From contig SGPM01000100.1 in assembly GCA_004802725.1 (NCBI GenBank), positions 16,925 to 80,924 on the forward strand: DNA of 64,000 nt, in the 5' to 3' direction. Below are positions 53,934 through 64,000 of this stretch, piece by piece. How positions within the stretch are numbered: position 1 is the stretch's first letter; the number at the start of each line of letters is the position of its first letter. The notes below the pieces were generated by a model, which was not told where the DNA came from, searched no databases, and worked only from the letters and a program-made list of their open reading frames with translations. A program made the translations under genes and the position numbers. The DNA comes from Antrodiella citrinella. Its lineage: Eukaryota; Basidiomycota; Agaricomycetes; Polyporales; Steccherinaceae.

Positions 53934-55430
53934 GAGACATCCGGATGTGGATTCCCCTCTTCTTCAACACTCCCACCTTGTATCAATGGACCAATACATT
54001 TCATCATCATCATATCATCTCATTGCGCGTGTAGCTTGCTCATGGTGTATCGTTACCCTGCTGCTTTCTACTCGTTGCACGACAACATCGTGTGGGCGCG
54101 TTCTAGCGTGTTTCTGGATTCTTTTGTGGAGGGGGCTGGTGCGAGGAGGAAGTGATGTTCGTCGACGGGTCGGTGTTCGCTGTTACGCATGCTTGCTCGC
54201 TGGATGGGTCTCGTATGGTCGGTTGGTTACCCGGCATTGCTTCTTTCTTTTCATTTTCATTTCTTCTTTCTTCTACGCCACATCACACATACTCAAACCT
54301 CCTTCACCTAACAACGTCTTCATGTTCTTCTTTCTTTCTCTTAATTTACTTGTTTTCATCCTTTTTTCTTCTCGGATCTCGCACGCATTTGAAGGAGGTG
54401 GTCTGGAAGTGTCACTGGTTCTTGTTCTTGGTCAACCTACGTTCAGTTCGTTACCTTGCACGCGCAAATTCTAGGTTTTTTGTTACCCACACTTTCTCAT
54501 CTTCCACCTCCGCTTGCATCCCTTCGAGGACGCAAATTTTTCCCCGACTGCTTCAACCCTCATAACAACAACACTTTCTGCTACCCGAACTCGCAATGCA
54601 ACCCGTATACCAAAACCCCGCCTGCCTCCTCTTGAAAACAACCATGTTTCATAATCCTTCCTCCCCTTCTACCTTACACTATCCGCTCTTGATCGTGTTC
54701 TGGTCTCTCGTGCTACATACCTCGTTCGCATCCACCCCGCATTGTTTCCCCCATGGACGATTCCCAATTGCCCTTCTCACCTCGTTCTCAACCCCATTAC
54801 CAACCTCGTGTCGTAAGTAGCAGCATCGTGCAGTTAGATGATATCGATATGATGACCCCGCCACCCAACCCAATCACCCAATTGTTTCACAAAATTTGCT
54901 CTCTTTTTTCTTATTGTTGTAGTGTAGTGTCTCAGCTTGTCGTCGCGCATTCTAGGTTCGTTTGACGCATTGTGGATCCGGAATGAAAATGTGCATATAC
55001 CACTCACTGGTTCGTACGCCTCGGGTTCAGAATGATGCGTCTCATATATGGTTCATGCACGTTCATGCAGGTTCATGCGTCAACGTTCTTTCAGCTTTGG
55101 ATTGAGAAACGCTATGTAATGCTAACAGGCAATTATATGAATGTTCTACGAGCGTAGACCTTCGAGAAAGAGAACGAACAGTAAATAAATAAGTTGTGAA
55201 GCAGACAGACAACAATGAAACCGGAGAGATTTTGTGTATCGGAGGACAGGAAGAAACAAGAAAGACGAACTAGTGAACAACAACATATATGCAGACTCCG
55301 AATATCTACCCAATGAAGAAGACGTGACGCTTTGTACGCCCCCTCTATCCCTGTAATGTTACATACATACATCAGATATGTACATGCACACACAAAATAT
55401 TGTCCTGGGCCGGAGCAGACAGCATTCGCT
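53934..55430. other. convergent spacer of 1.5 kb
   Basis: 3' flanks of the kinase and the cyclin gene. The part from 54230 to 54560 is T-rich on the plus strand, as in fungal 3' UTRs, and gives open frames by composition only. No gene supported. Confidence 0.5.
55051..55080. repeat. three tandem 10-bp units
   Basis: GTTCATGCRS-like unit three times in tandem: GTTCATGCAC, GTTCATGCAG, GTTCATGCGT. Confidence 0.8.
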
Positions 55431-56504
55431 TTAGTCTGTCCTTAAGCCGACACCACCAGCACCGCTACCGCCGGATTGCTGAAACGCCGCGAAGGCCATG
55501 TTCTGCTCGACTGTAGGTGGGCGCGGGGGTTCGGGCGACAGGGTCGTTATGTCGACTAGGATGGTCGACGGATTAGTGCTCACACCAGAGCCGTTGTCAA
55601 CTTGTATGGCGGGCGTGGGTGAGGAGGGGCGAGAGTCGGGGTCGTAGTCCATGTCGGCGTCACTATCGGAAGAGACACCGGAGGAGAGGGGGTCGGGTAT
55701 CATGAATTTGTTAAAGCTGTGGGTCCTGACCAAGTTGATGTAGTATTCTTGGAGGACTTCGCGAGTGCACTATACAGAGGAGAGGGAGTACGGCGCCCAT
55801 GTTAATGGGAAACATCAAGTCGAAATGAATGTATGGGTACTGACTGTTAATCGCCAGTCAATCATGCGGAGGAACTCTCGCTCAAGCATGTTGAGTTCGC
55901 CGACAGGTATACCGCCCACTCTAGCATAGAGAGTGTTCGGGCACATAACGTCGCAGAGAGCTTTGGAGGAAAGCGCGATGGACGTGATTACAAAACGATG
56001 GCAGGTGAGGGAGGAGAGCGTGAAAGTTGGTATCCTTGTGCAGACTTGGTCAATGTAGTGCAGGGTGATTAGCAAACATGTTTTCTAGAAGGCATGAGAA
56101 CATTATACATCAGACAGCAAGATCGGTAGAAAAGGAAGATGCGTACCTCGACATTAGTGAACTTCACTATACGACGGAGGTAGTCTAGAACAGAGATGCT
56201 GGGAGAGGATCTGGAGTGGAATCTTGTGAGGCCTTCGCTACAAATGAGAGAAAGCGTTCGCTGGTTCAATTGGAACGGATGCTAAGGTATCTAACCAGAT
56301 GATGCGCACGGAGATAGAGGTATTTTGTCGTTGTGTGCCAGCAGACGTTGCATCATATCACCTTGAAGGGGGACCGGGGAACGAGATGAGCGGGGAAAAA
56401 GAGCATGCGGGGTAAGGGACGGACGGACCTATGAGCTCAGCGAGAATGTCGATGTCGACGTCCTCGAACAAAGACGGCAACTCGAGCCTTTGTTGCTGTT
56501 CCAT
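55431..56504 (-). CDS. PHO80-like cyclin
   Basis: Cyclin that partners a Pho85-type CDK in phosphate and nutrient signalling. Five exons (minus): 56429-56504, 56310-56361, 56147-56237, 55845-56084, 55431-55769, 265 residues. The cyclin box spans about residues 40-175, with SISVLDYLRRIVKFTNVE, LHYIDQV, LTCHRFVITSIALSSKALCD, YARVGGIPVGELNMLEREFL and IDWRL, all characteristic of the PHO80/PCL family. The C-terminal 90 residues are disordered and Ser/Pro-rich. The start is the first ATG of the joined frame; an upstream exon cannot be excluded. Divergent from RPL12. Confidence 0.9.
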
Positions 56505-56812
56505 GCGCCCGACATTGCAGAGGACGAGGAGGCCGCCGACGTCGTATGAAGCAAAATGCTGAAACTGAGTCCGTGGCGACGACGAAGACGATTCGGATTA
56601 CGATAAGCGCCAGTCGAATATTCACCAAGCGCCCATATCCATAACAAGCGCCTGCCGTTTTGATAGCTGCAACACGTGACTGAGCCTGGGAAAGAGTCTG
56701 GTACGCTCCTGTACAGTTTCACGGCGGAACCCAAACCTTATTTTTCGACACTTCGATACATGCCAGATTCGGACCTGTACGCCGCCTCCCTCCTACACGA
56801 CCGTCGTTCGCC
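56505..56812. promoter_or_regulatory. divergent promoter, PHO80-like cyclin and RPL12
   Basis: The two start codons are 308 bp apart in divergent orientation. A clear TATA box is not seen. Confidence 0.5.
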
Positions 56813-57493
56813 ATGGCCCCCAAAATCGTGAGTACCACCTCGAGCACCTCCTCTCGAATGTCCCAAGTCTAACAATACGCCAATCACCAGGACCCCAATG
56901 AAATTAAGATCATCTACCTGAGGGCAACAGGTGGTGAAGTCGGTGCTTCATCTGCATTGGCACCCAAGATTGGTCCTCTCGGTCTCGTACGTTGCATCGT
57001 ATACTCTGGAGTTTGGTCTTCGCGACTGACCTGCTGTCGTGTACATGTAGTCACCGAAGAAGGTCGGTGAAGATATCGCAAAAGCTACCGGCGCGTGGAA
57101 GGGTCTCCGTGTTACCGTCCAGCTTACCATCCAAAATCGACAAGCTAAGGTCGATGTTGTCCCCTCTGCCTCTTCCCTGGTCATCAAGGCTTTGAAGGGT
57201 GAGTTGCTACCAACCAGGAAGAGGATGTTAGACTCATGCCGTGTTTCGGAACAGAGCCCCCACGTGACAGGAAGAAAGAGAAGAATATCAAGCACTCTGG
57301 AAACGTCTCTTTCGACGAGATCGTTGACATTGCGCGCACGATGCGGTCAAAATCTTTGGCCAAGACCCTGGCTAACGGCTGCAAGGAGATCCTCGGTACC
57401 GCCCAGAGCGTTGGATGCACAGTTGACGGCCTGCCCCCTCACGAAGTGATCGACCAGATCAACTCGGGGGAGATTGAGGTGCCAGAGGAGTAG
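56813..57493 (+). CDS. RPL12: 60S ribosomal protein uL11
   Basis: Component of the large subunit stalk base. Four exons: 56813-56827, 56891-56986, 57051-57198, 57255-57493, 165 residues, exactly the usual length. Signatures: [69 protein letters not shown] and [12 protein letters not shown]. The first exon is 15 bases. Intact. Confidence 0.97.
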
Positions 57494-57660
57494 TTTTGAC
57501 GGTTCGCTGCATATTATCTCTGTACATTTTCGTTATACATTATGGCATCTGCATTCCCGTCAACTTTATCTCCGATCGCCTCTAGAGACTAGCGTGCCGT
57601 CAGGACTCAGCAGCACATTTCCTCATTGCCGACCGAATTTGTCGCAAATCACTCCGCCGT

Positions 57661-58113
57661 GATATGAGGAACCTTTGCACTGTTATCCTGGATATTTTCC
57701 CAGACGAGGCGGGATCCGATGTGGTTTTCGTCATTTTCCACTACATACCGAAGGAGTCGTCTCCAGGCTTTTTCACGGTTGGCGCATTCTTCGCCCTTCT
57801 TTTCGACACGCTTTCGGTACGTTTTCTCCAGTATTGCCAGTAGTCTATTCTCTTTTTCACGGGCACGCACATCGCACACACTAGGCACTCCAGTTCTTAG
57901 AGGCAAACGGTGGTCAGGACACGTACGCGTTCAAGTTTCAAAGTTAGTTTTTGTACAACATGCTATGGGTACTGATCATACTGCCTAGACTGTACCGCTG
58001 TCCTCGTGTCCTCATACCGAGTGTGCATGGGAGACAGCCCCCCATCACATGCGACCAGCATATTCTCAATCTAGGATGAAAGAGGGAATGCCGGAATCAC
58101 AGGTTGACGTTAT
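57661..58113 (+). pseudogene. kinase-like gene fragment, related to 5956-6869
   Basis: Blocks matching the kinase-like gene near 6.1-6.4 kb occur here in the same order: RNLCTVILDIFPDEAGS, ALQFLEANGGQDTYAF and LYRCPRVLIPSVHG with TCDQHILNLG. Frames change between blocks and a stop follows the last one. The middle is about 130 bp longer than in the other copy. There is no start, and the region 5' of the first block shows no further match, so I read it as a decayed piece. It lies between RPL12 and the RhoGAP pseudogene. The family assignment is tentative. Confidence 0.5.
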
Positions 58114-58288
58114 CGACAATTTTTGTGTATGGGATATGGTCTCGGAACCTACCACCACATACGGATGTCACGGACACGCGTTCCAGTGATTCACCCGCCG
58201 CCAGTCTCCCGCCAGTCCCGCCGCCATCCTCTCGCCAGTCCCGACACCCCCGCCTCCTCAGCGCCTTCATTCGAGAATGCTGGGAAGG

Positions 58289-58297
58289 CATAAAAAG
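58289..58297 (+). promoter_or_regulatory. TATA-like box of the RhoGAP pseudogene
   Basis: CATAAAAAG, 100-110 bp upstream of the ancestral start codon at 58398. Confidence 0.35.
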
Positions 58298-58397
58298 CCC
58301 CGAATTTAGCTGGTAAGATCCAAAGCTCCTGTTCCCAACAACCATCCACTCGCTACGAATCCAACCACTTAGACGCATACTGATCGTGATAGTCACC

Positions 58398-60453
58398 ATG
58401 GAATGATTCCTCATCAAGCGTGACCCGTCCGCAGCTCAGTGGGGCCCCAAGGTCTCCCTCGAGAAGCCCAAACTCCTCCTCCGCGAGCTGTCTGCAACGC
58501 TCAAGCCCGCCGACGAGGAGGCGAAAGCCGCTTCAGCGCGCAAGAAGCTCGCCAGGAGGCGCGAGACAGAACAGTCAGCCCGACAAGTTCTGTTCGCGCC
58601 CGAGAGCCTCCCGAACCGGTACATGGCGCGCCACTCAGACAGGCGTCCATCGTTTATGCCCTCGGAGTGGTGTATGGGCATGCCCACCCCCGATTGCACA
58701 ACGACAGTCAACTATGTGACGGTGAACAACACCCAGATCCCCAACCGCTACTACCGCGTGCATTCCGACACGCCGTTCCCGCATCCAAGCCTGAAATGTG
58801 TCATGATGACACTCCAGCGCACTCTGGCCAAGGACCATAAACGCTTTGTTGATTACTTGGCTGCTGAGGACGTGTTAACCGGATCCTGGTGGAATAACAA
58901 AGACCAGGACGGGTTGGCCCATCATCCTCGCAAGAAGGAGTACAAGGACTTGTTCCTGCAAGCAAAGCGGGATTATATCGAGGACATCCGCGACTCCCGT
59001 AAGTGCCTTCCTCCCTCTTTTTTCCTGTTCAGTCTAAATTACAATTCGCCACTGACACTTCTACACAGATGTCTCTGGCGGGTATATCGAAGACATTCAC
59101 GAGAAGGCCTCGAAACCGGTCTCTGCTCACGGATTCCAATTTAGAGTGCCCATCATTGTTGCAGATTGCGTCGAGGAGCTTTAGCGTCGTGGTATGTATA
59201 TGACATGAGACCACAGACAAACGAGGCTGACATGATATGACATAGGCATGAAAACACCAGACTTGTTCAAACCGAAGCCGGACCCCGTCCGCGTTATGGC
59301 ACTCGTAGATAAATACGACAAGCTCAGCGATAAAGGTCCCTTTCCCGACCTCCGTCGCGAATCCATCACAACTGTAGCCAGCCTCCTGGGCTACTGGATC
59401 ACCTCCAACCCTGAGCCTATCATACACCGTACTTTCACCGACGCATTCTCCGCTTGGTGTGTCGAGCCATCGCTTACCCGCGAAAAGGAGAGCAAGCTCA
59501 AGATACACACGCGCAAGTGCCAGACATTAGAGGGCGTGGACTTCGATGAGACTGACACGGAGGCGGAAGCGGAGAGCGCTGAAGACGCCGCCTGCCCCAA
59601 TCTCCCTTCGTTCCGCTCCCGCCGCAAGCTGCAACGTCGCAAGTTGCGTCACCAGGAGCGAGATCGGCGCCGTGCCTTCGCAACGTCGCATCCGGACAAG
59701 GTCATCATCAACCGTCCCACCGTTGTCCAAAGGCGTACACAGATGTACAGAGAGCTCGCCTCAGGTCCACCATGCACGCCTCCTCAGCATGCTCATCGCC
59801 CGGCATTGCTTTGCGGTTTTTGTCTACCTCTTCACATTCCTCGCGTCTCTGTCAGATTACCCCGAGAACAACTCCGATGTCAAGCCTATCGCCGAGAGGT
59901 TCGCCTGGAAGCTGTTTGGCGGACCCAACAAAGATATGGCACGAGAGCTGATGGAGTGGCTCCTGACACGACGGGACCGCATCGCACATGCTTTCGAGAG
60001 CGAGGAAGCCCTCGCTTGGGAGAAGCTGAGAGAGGCTGAGAGAGAGGCGACTGGCAAGGCTGCGTCCGCCCCTTCTGCGTCTTCATCCAAAGACGCCTCT
60101 CCGCATAACGAGAAGGGCGGACGACTCGGACGCGGGTCTGCCGATTCAGACTACTCGGACAAGGCCCCGTCCTGTTACCGTGACTCTACTGATGAGCGCC
60201 GTACCTCTACTTCGTCGGATCGAACCTCTTCGCGCAGGTCCGCCGACAAGAGCACTGCGAGCAACCGTCGAGCCTCGATGGCACCCTCCGCCTTCCACTC
60301 TGCCGCCACACCCAGAGCACACCGCCGTTTCCTCGTCGTCGATACTGGTTCCACTCCACGCCATCCATCTGACGCCTCCTCTATCGCGTCTCGTCCTGAG
60401 AACACTCCCGTCATCGAGCCATTCGACGAAGAGAGCGACAGCGAAAACGAGGC

Positions 60454-60495
<42 letters not shown>

Positions 60496-60821
60496 GGGAC
60501 GCAGCTCAGCGCGACTCCAAGGATCCATCAGCACGCGAGCGCGGTACCATCAGCCATTCCACCTTAGACGGGATCTGGTTGGAAGACATCATCGCCGAGT
60601 ACCTTGGATCCCCTCCAACGCGCACCGTGACGCCGCCCTCTCCGCTGGACTCGGAGGGCAGTGGCGTATGTGTAGACCATCCTCCCGCCTCCGAGTCTGA
60701 CGAGGACGATCCGACGCTGCTCAAGCAACAGCTCGACGACGCGTGGCGGGAGCACTTGAAGGCTTCGCGAAGAAAGCAGGCGGAGTCGTTTCAGAAGGTG
60801 CAGAGCATTCGGCAGAGCTAG
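58398..60821 (+). pseudogene. RhoGAP-domain protein, decayed
   Basis: The ancestral reading begins at an ATG in good context (CACCATGGA) and runs on as FLIKRDPSAAQWGPKVS. Its third codon is TGA where Trp is likely. The frame then stays open to an intron (58999-59068). The next exon has TAG at 59182-59184, in the stretch VEEL-stop-RRG, where Tyr is expected; the following intron (59192-59246) leads to MKTPDLFKPKPDP. The RhoGAP domain (ITTVASLLGYWITSNPEPI, then ARLLSMLIARHCFAVFVYL) is interrupted by a frameshift near 59764-59773. Another shift lies in a GAT run at about 60456, after which the frame runs to a stop at 60819-60821. The catalytic Arg finger (usually GLFR) is DLFK. Four lesions argue for a pseudogene. 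Confidence 0.75.
60456..60494. repeat. (GAT)13 microsatellite
   Basis: Thirteen GAT units. They read as poly-Asp in one frame and as stops (TGA) in another; they lie at the last frameshift of the RhoGAP pseudogene. Confidence 0.9.
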
Positions 60822-61361
60822 ATCGACTTGCACAATAATGCGAATCGCGTGAACATATAGAATAGAAACAATCACATTCAGTACATCATTTATAAAATCT
60901 GTTTCTCTCTATTGATTGCCATAGAGCCACCTTGCTGTCTAAAGTGCGTCAAAGTTTGTTTTCCACTTGACAACCTGAGTGCCCGAGTCCGTCCAATGCT
61001 TCCAAGATTCGTCTTTCCACGATACACGACCATTGCATTCTACTACCTCTGGTTTTTCCTAAGGTTTCCGAACAGACATACCACCTTTCAGATCACAGAA
61101 CTATACGAGAACAACTTGATAACGGGGTAAGACTCCAGTGGATCCAATACGAGGTATGAGTTTGCATGGGATATCGGTACTACACTAAGCTCGCAGACAG
61201 CATCTACATAGGACATGACATGACGTTTCGACAGAACCAGAAAGCATAGAATCAAGAAAATACAGGCAGAATCCACGAAATCAATACAAACAATACAGCA
61301 CGGACAGAATTCCAAGAAAAGTCAGCGTACAGCAATACACTCAGCTATGCGTCTCCCACTT
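60822..61361. other. spacer between RhoGAP pseudogene and a membrane protein gene
   Basis: 540 bp, AT-richer than the genes around it, with no open frame of note. 3' flanks of both. Confidence 0.5.
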
Positions 61362-62256
61362 CTAACTTAAACGATGACGGAGCAATTTCTCCACAAGTTC
61401 TTCCGAAGGAACAAACCTCACTCCATCCTCCCAGGAATGAGATGGCCTTCGTGACTCCTTGAACAGGTACCAGACATATGCACCCACAAATCCGAACATC
61501 CAACCGACACCCGCGGCAATGACAATAGTGACGACAAAGCTCCAGAGGCACGACCCGACGGAACCAACGTCGGCGTCGACTACGACCATGCTAGAGAGCG
61601 ACAGATAGATGACGGTAGCAATCTCTAATCGTTTTCGAAATCCGTGAGCGGATGTCCCCGGTATAGCTGAAGAACTGACTTACCCTGTGTCATCTTTCCT
61701 TTTGTCATCTGCATGTTTAAGTAGAGGTTCAAAAACGCGGTGAAAGGCAGCAGAATGGCAGCTATGCCAGCGATGAAAGCCGTGATCAATGCTGCCCGCT
61801 GCAAATATCCCCAGAGCCCTTGTCTAGCAGCTGATGTAAATGTATGAGGCGACATCGCATCTATGAGTAGTCGGAGAGACATACCCTCCTTGCCCTTCCT
61901 CTCTATCTCGATTTGAGCTGCCCGAGTCAATGTCAACTCAGCATCCAATACATGCACGGGTGACCCAGAAAACCGTACATACTCTTGATAGCAGGCACGA
62001 AAGCTCTGAACCGCGTGATGGTCCAATATTTCCAAGTGGCGGCGGTCTTCTTGTTCATCAACGTCTCGAGACTGCTGAGAACGCCCTCGACGCCCGGTGA
62101 ACAATTGCGTAGGACCATGTTAGCCTGCACCCGCATGCTGCCATTCGGAGACAGGCCGCCTGGCGCGAGCTGCCTGAGCTGTCCTTGGAATCGAGTGTAC
62201 CATGGGTCGAATGCAATTGAACCGTCGTAGGGGTCAATACGGGGAAGTTGAGCCAT
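61362..62256 (-). CDS. hypothetical membrane protein
   Basis: Four exons (minus): 61983-62256, 61885-61917, 61684-61830, 61362-61624, 238 residues. I do not recognise a family. The N-terminal half is soluble (MAQLPRIDPYDGSIAFDP, then MVLRNCSPGVEGVLSSLE). Two hydrophobic segments follow: LITAFIAGIAAILLPFTAFL and SFVVTIVIAAGVGWMFGFVG, consistent with membrane helices, and a charged tail ends in VEKLLRHRLS. The 54-nt intron at 61831-61884 has no in-frame stop, so retention would insert 18 residues. In-frame codons continue upstream of the ATG at 62256, including another ATG at 62279, so the start is uncertain. The 5' flank has a GACAGA repeat. Confidence 0.65.
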
Positions 62257-62390
62257 CGCTGTCACTGTGCCAGTCATGAATGCGAAATCAAGTGGGTCTT
62301 GATCGTGTGACTGCTCGCACGACAAGAATGATCAGTCCGGACGGTCGTCCAAGATGACAGAAAGCACGTACGACTAAGAAGGAGGGTTCA

Positions 62391-62457
62391 GAGACAGAGA
62401 CAGAGACAGAGACAGACAGACAGACAGACAGACAGAGACAGAGACAGAGACAGAGAG
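62391..62457. repeat. GACA/GAGACA microsatellite
   Basis: A 67-bp run of GAGACA and GACA units, interchanging, in the 5' flank of the membrane protein gene. Confidence 0.9.
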
Positions 62458-63947
62458 TTGTATTGCGACGAGGAGAGGGTAGTTGTAGTTGTGGTTGTTG
62501 TTTCGAGCGATTCGGTCGAGTACTGGTTGCGATGGTGAAATGGTGTTGAAGTCTACACGTTCTCCCAGTCGTGAGCGATAACGCAGGCAGCAGCTGGAAG
62601 GAAACGCACCTTGTGTCTTGAGAGTCTTGAGGAGAGAAGCAGAGGGGGAAGAGGGAATGAACCTGCCGTCCTCACAGCCAAACAGCGCGTGTATATAGTA
62701 CCGGCGTAATATACGAACACGAGGCATCCACGAAGACAAAGACCTTCAGACACAGGAAACGCGACAAAGGCGATCATGCCATGATAGCGCACTCCGTTTG
62801 ATTATCACTCGAGATTGGAATGTTCGAGTCTACGAACCTAGCATAGCGGGTGACTGCTGATTCACCGTACGTCGCGTTTTTCGAACTCGAGGTGCGGATG
62901 TGACTTGCGAGAGGAGATGGGCGGGGGTAAGTGCCACTTGTGCATCATTCTGTACGCTTACATCTGCTGTTCCAAACGATAGATATGGTCCAGTCAATTC
63001 CGCAGACGGCTCTCATTGGTGGGTTTCCTCACCTGTAGACCGAAAGATACTTCGAGCGTGTTCGCTGGCAAGAACGTTGTCAGTGCCACTGCTTAGTCTC
63101 TTCACGTTGACAACAGTACGTTGGCAAGGAGGATTCACATCATGTAGCTGCGGGAAGCTCGTCAGGTCACGTCCCTTGGGCGGGAGTGTTTAGCAAGGCC
63201 GATTGTCTTCAAGTTGAACGTGATCATGAACGTTGAACGATCGTGGCGCCGCGATCACAAAATTCCAAAGCACAAACCTTTCGCGCCACACAACCACCCA
63301 CAAGGATCTCCGACCCATCCTCCTTGGACCTGGCACATCTTGACCTCACCTCAGACGCAAGGCATGCTAGTCGATTATTGTACCTTCTTGGATTTGCAAG
63401 TGCAGATGTGAAGAGGCAGAGTGAGAATTCGAACCATCCGGTGTCGTCATCGGCGAGTTATTGTTAGTACGTTAATTGAATATCGTCGCGGTGAGAGAGC
63501 GCATCACATCCAAGGCTGACAGAACAACTAGGAAGTGGTCGCGTGAGGTTTCGGTTGCGTGGATTATTATTTCGAAGCGAGCAAGCACCTGGTGGTATTT
63601 CAAATTCTCAACCAAAAGACCATCACTCCGAGCACACAAACCTTAAGCTTAAGCTTAAACCCCAGAAGGTCCTCTCGTCCGCACGCACGTCAATCACACG
63701 AGAGCGCATTTATATACCAAACCTCGAACACACTGAGACAAACACAGCACGAGAGGCGACAGACAAACAGCCAAACAGAACAGTTTAAAAAAGAAGGGGA
63801 AACCTAATAATTCAAGTGTGAGAAATAACGGAGCGTTGAGAGAAACGTTGACAATGAGAGAGAGAAAAGAAGGAGGACGTATATAGATGATCGATGAATA
63901 AAGATGAAAGATGACTGGAGAGAAAAACACGCCAGAGACGATGTATG

Positions 63948-63950
<3 letters not shown>
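62458..63950. other. right-end region, no gene supported
   Basis: Plus-strand frames around 63214-63467 include SLDLAHLDLTSDARHAS and LLYLLGFASADVK, which look protein-like, but the frame has no ATG and no splice partner. TTAAGCTTAAGCTTAA-type palindromic repeat at about 63644-63659. Nothing further is supported. Confidence 0.4.
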
Positions 63951-63992
<42 letters not shown>

Positions 63993-64000
63993 NAGAGAGA
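63951..64000. repeat. (GA)n microsatellite with one N at the window end
   Basis: At least 25 GA units up to the end of the window; base 63993 is N. This is typical of a contig end or poorly resolved repeat. Confidence 0.95.

Noticed and set aside
63415..63440. tRNA B-box-like GGTTCGAAT on the minus strand
   Set aside because: The bases flanking the loop do not pair into a T stem and no acceptor or anticodon stem could be found.

Overview
This window is nuclear DNA from a filamentous basidiomycete, most likely an agaricomycete. The genes are broken by many short introns (about 50-60 nt, GT...AG). They lie on both strands with short spacers and no operons. Some families fit that group: an expanded, atypical G-alpha subunit, FunK1-like and kinase-like families, Set9 and a PHO80-type cyclin. 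I placed 20 intact protein genes by joining exons, and every joined reading frame came out as an exact multiple of three. I see no convincing tRNA or rRNA gene, no CRISPR array and no intact transposon. The last base calls are a GA microsatellite containing one N, which looks like a contig or assembly edge.

Left part (1-22.4 kb): a truncated FunK1-like gene at the edge (-); UDP-glucose pyrophosphorylase copy A (-); a poorly resolved kinase-like gene (-); CCT6 chaperonin subunit (+); a short-chain dehydrogenase (+); Set9-type histone H4K20 methyltransferase with a very long tail (-); ribosomal protein eS8 (-); UDP-glucose pyrophosphorylase copy B (+); a second short-chain dehydrogenase (+).

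Middle (22.4-47.6 kb): a 3.6 kb gene-poor stretch; an FAD-dependent oxidoreductase (+); nuclear FKBP prolyl isomerase (-); Arp2/3 subunit ARPC4 (+); FIT2/Scs3-like lipid phosphatase (+); HEM2 porphobilinogen synthase (-); cytosolic isoleucyl-tRNA synthetase (+), convergent with splicing factor Snu23 (-); an atypical G-alpha subunit (-); a Ser/Pro-rich protein (-) divergent from UTP6 (+).

Right part (47.6-64 kb): a 2 kb stretch with uncertain coding fragments; a 1,355-residue Ser/Thr kinase (+); a PHO80-like cyclin (-) divergent from ribosomal protein uL11/RPL12 (+); a decayed fragment of the same kinase-like family seen at 6 kb; a RhoGAP gene with four disabling lesions; a small conserved-looking membrane protein (-).

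Most of the content is housekeeping: ribosome biogenesis and translation (eS8, uL11, UTP6, IleRS), splicing, protein folding, heme, lipid and cell-wall precursor supply. I found no cluster that works as one new system. The most interesting points are the pair of UDP-glucose pyrophosphorylases with different intron sets, the G-alpha without its catalytic glutamine, the RhoGAP pseudogene, and two related kinase-like fragments 51 kb apart.
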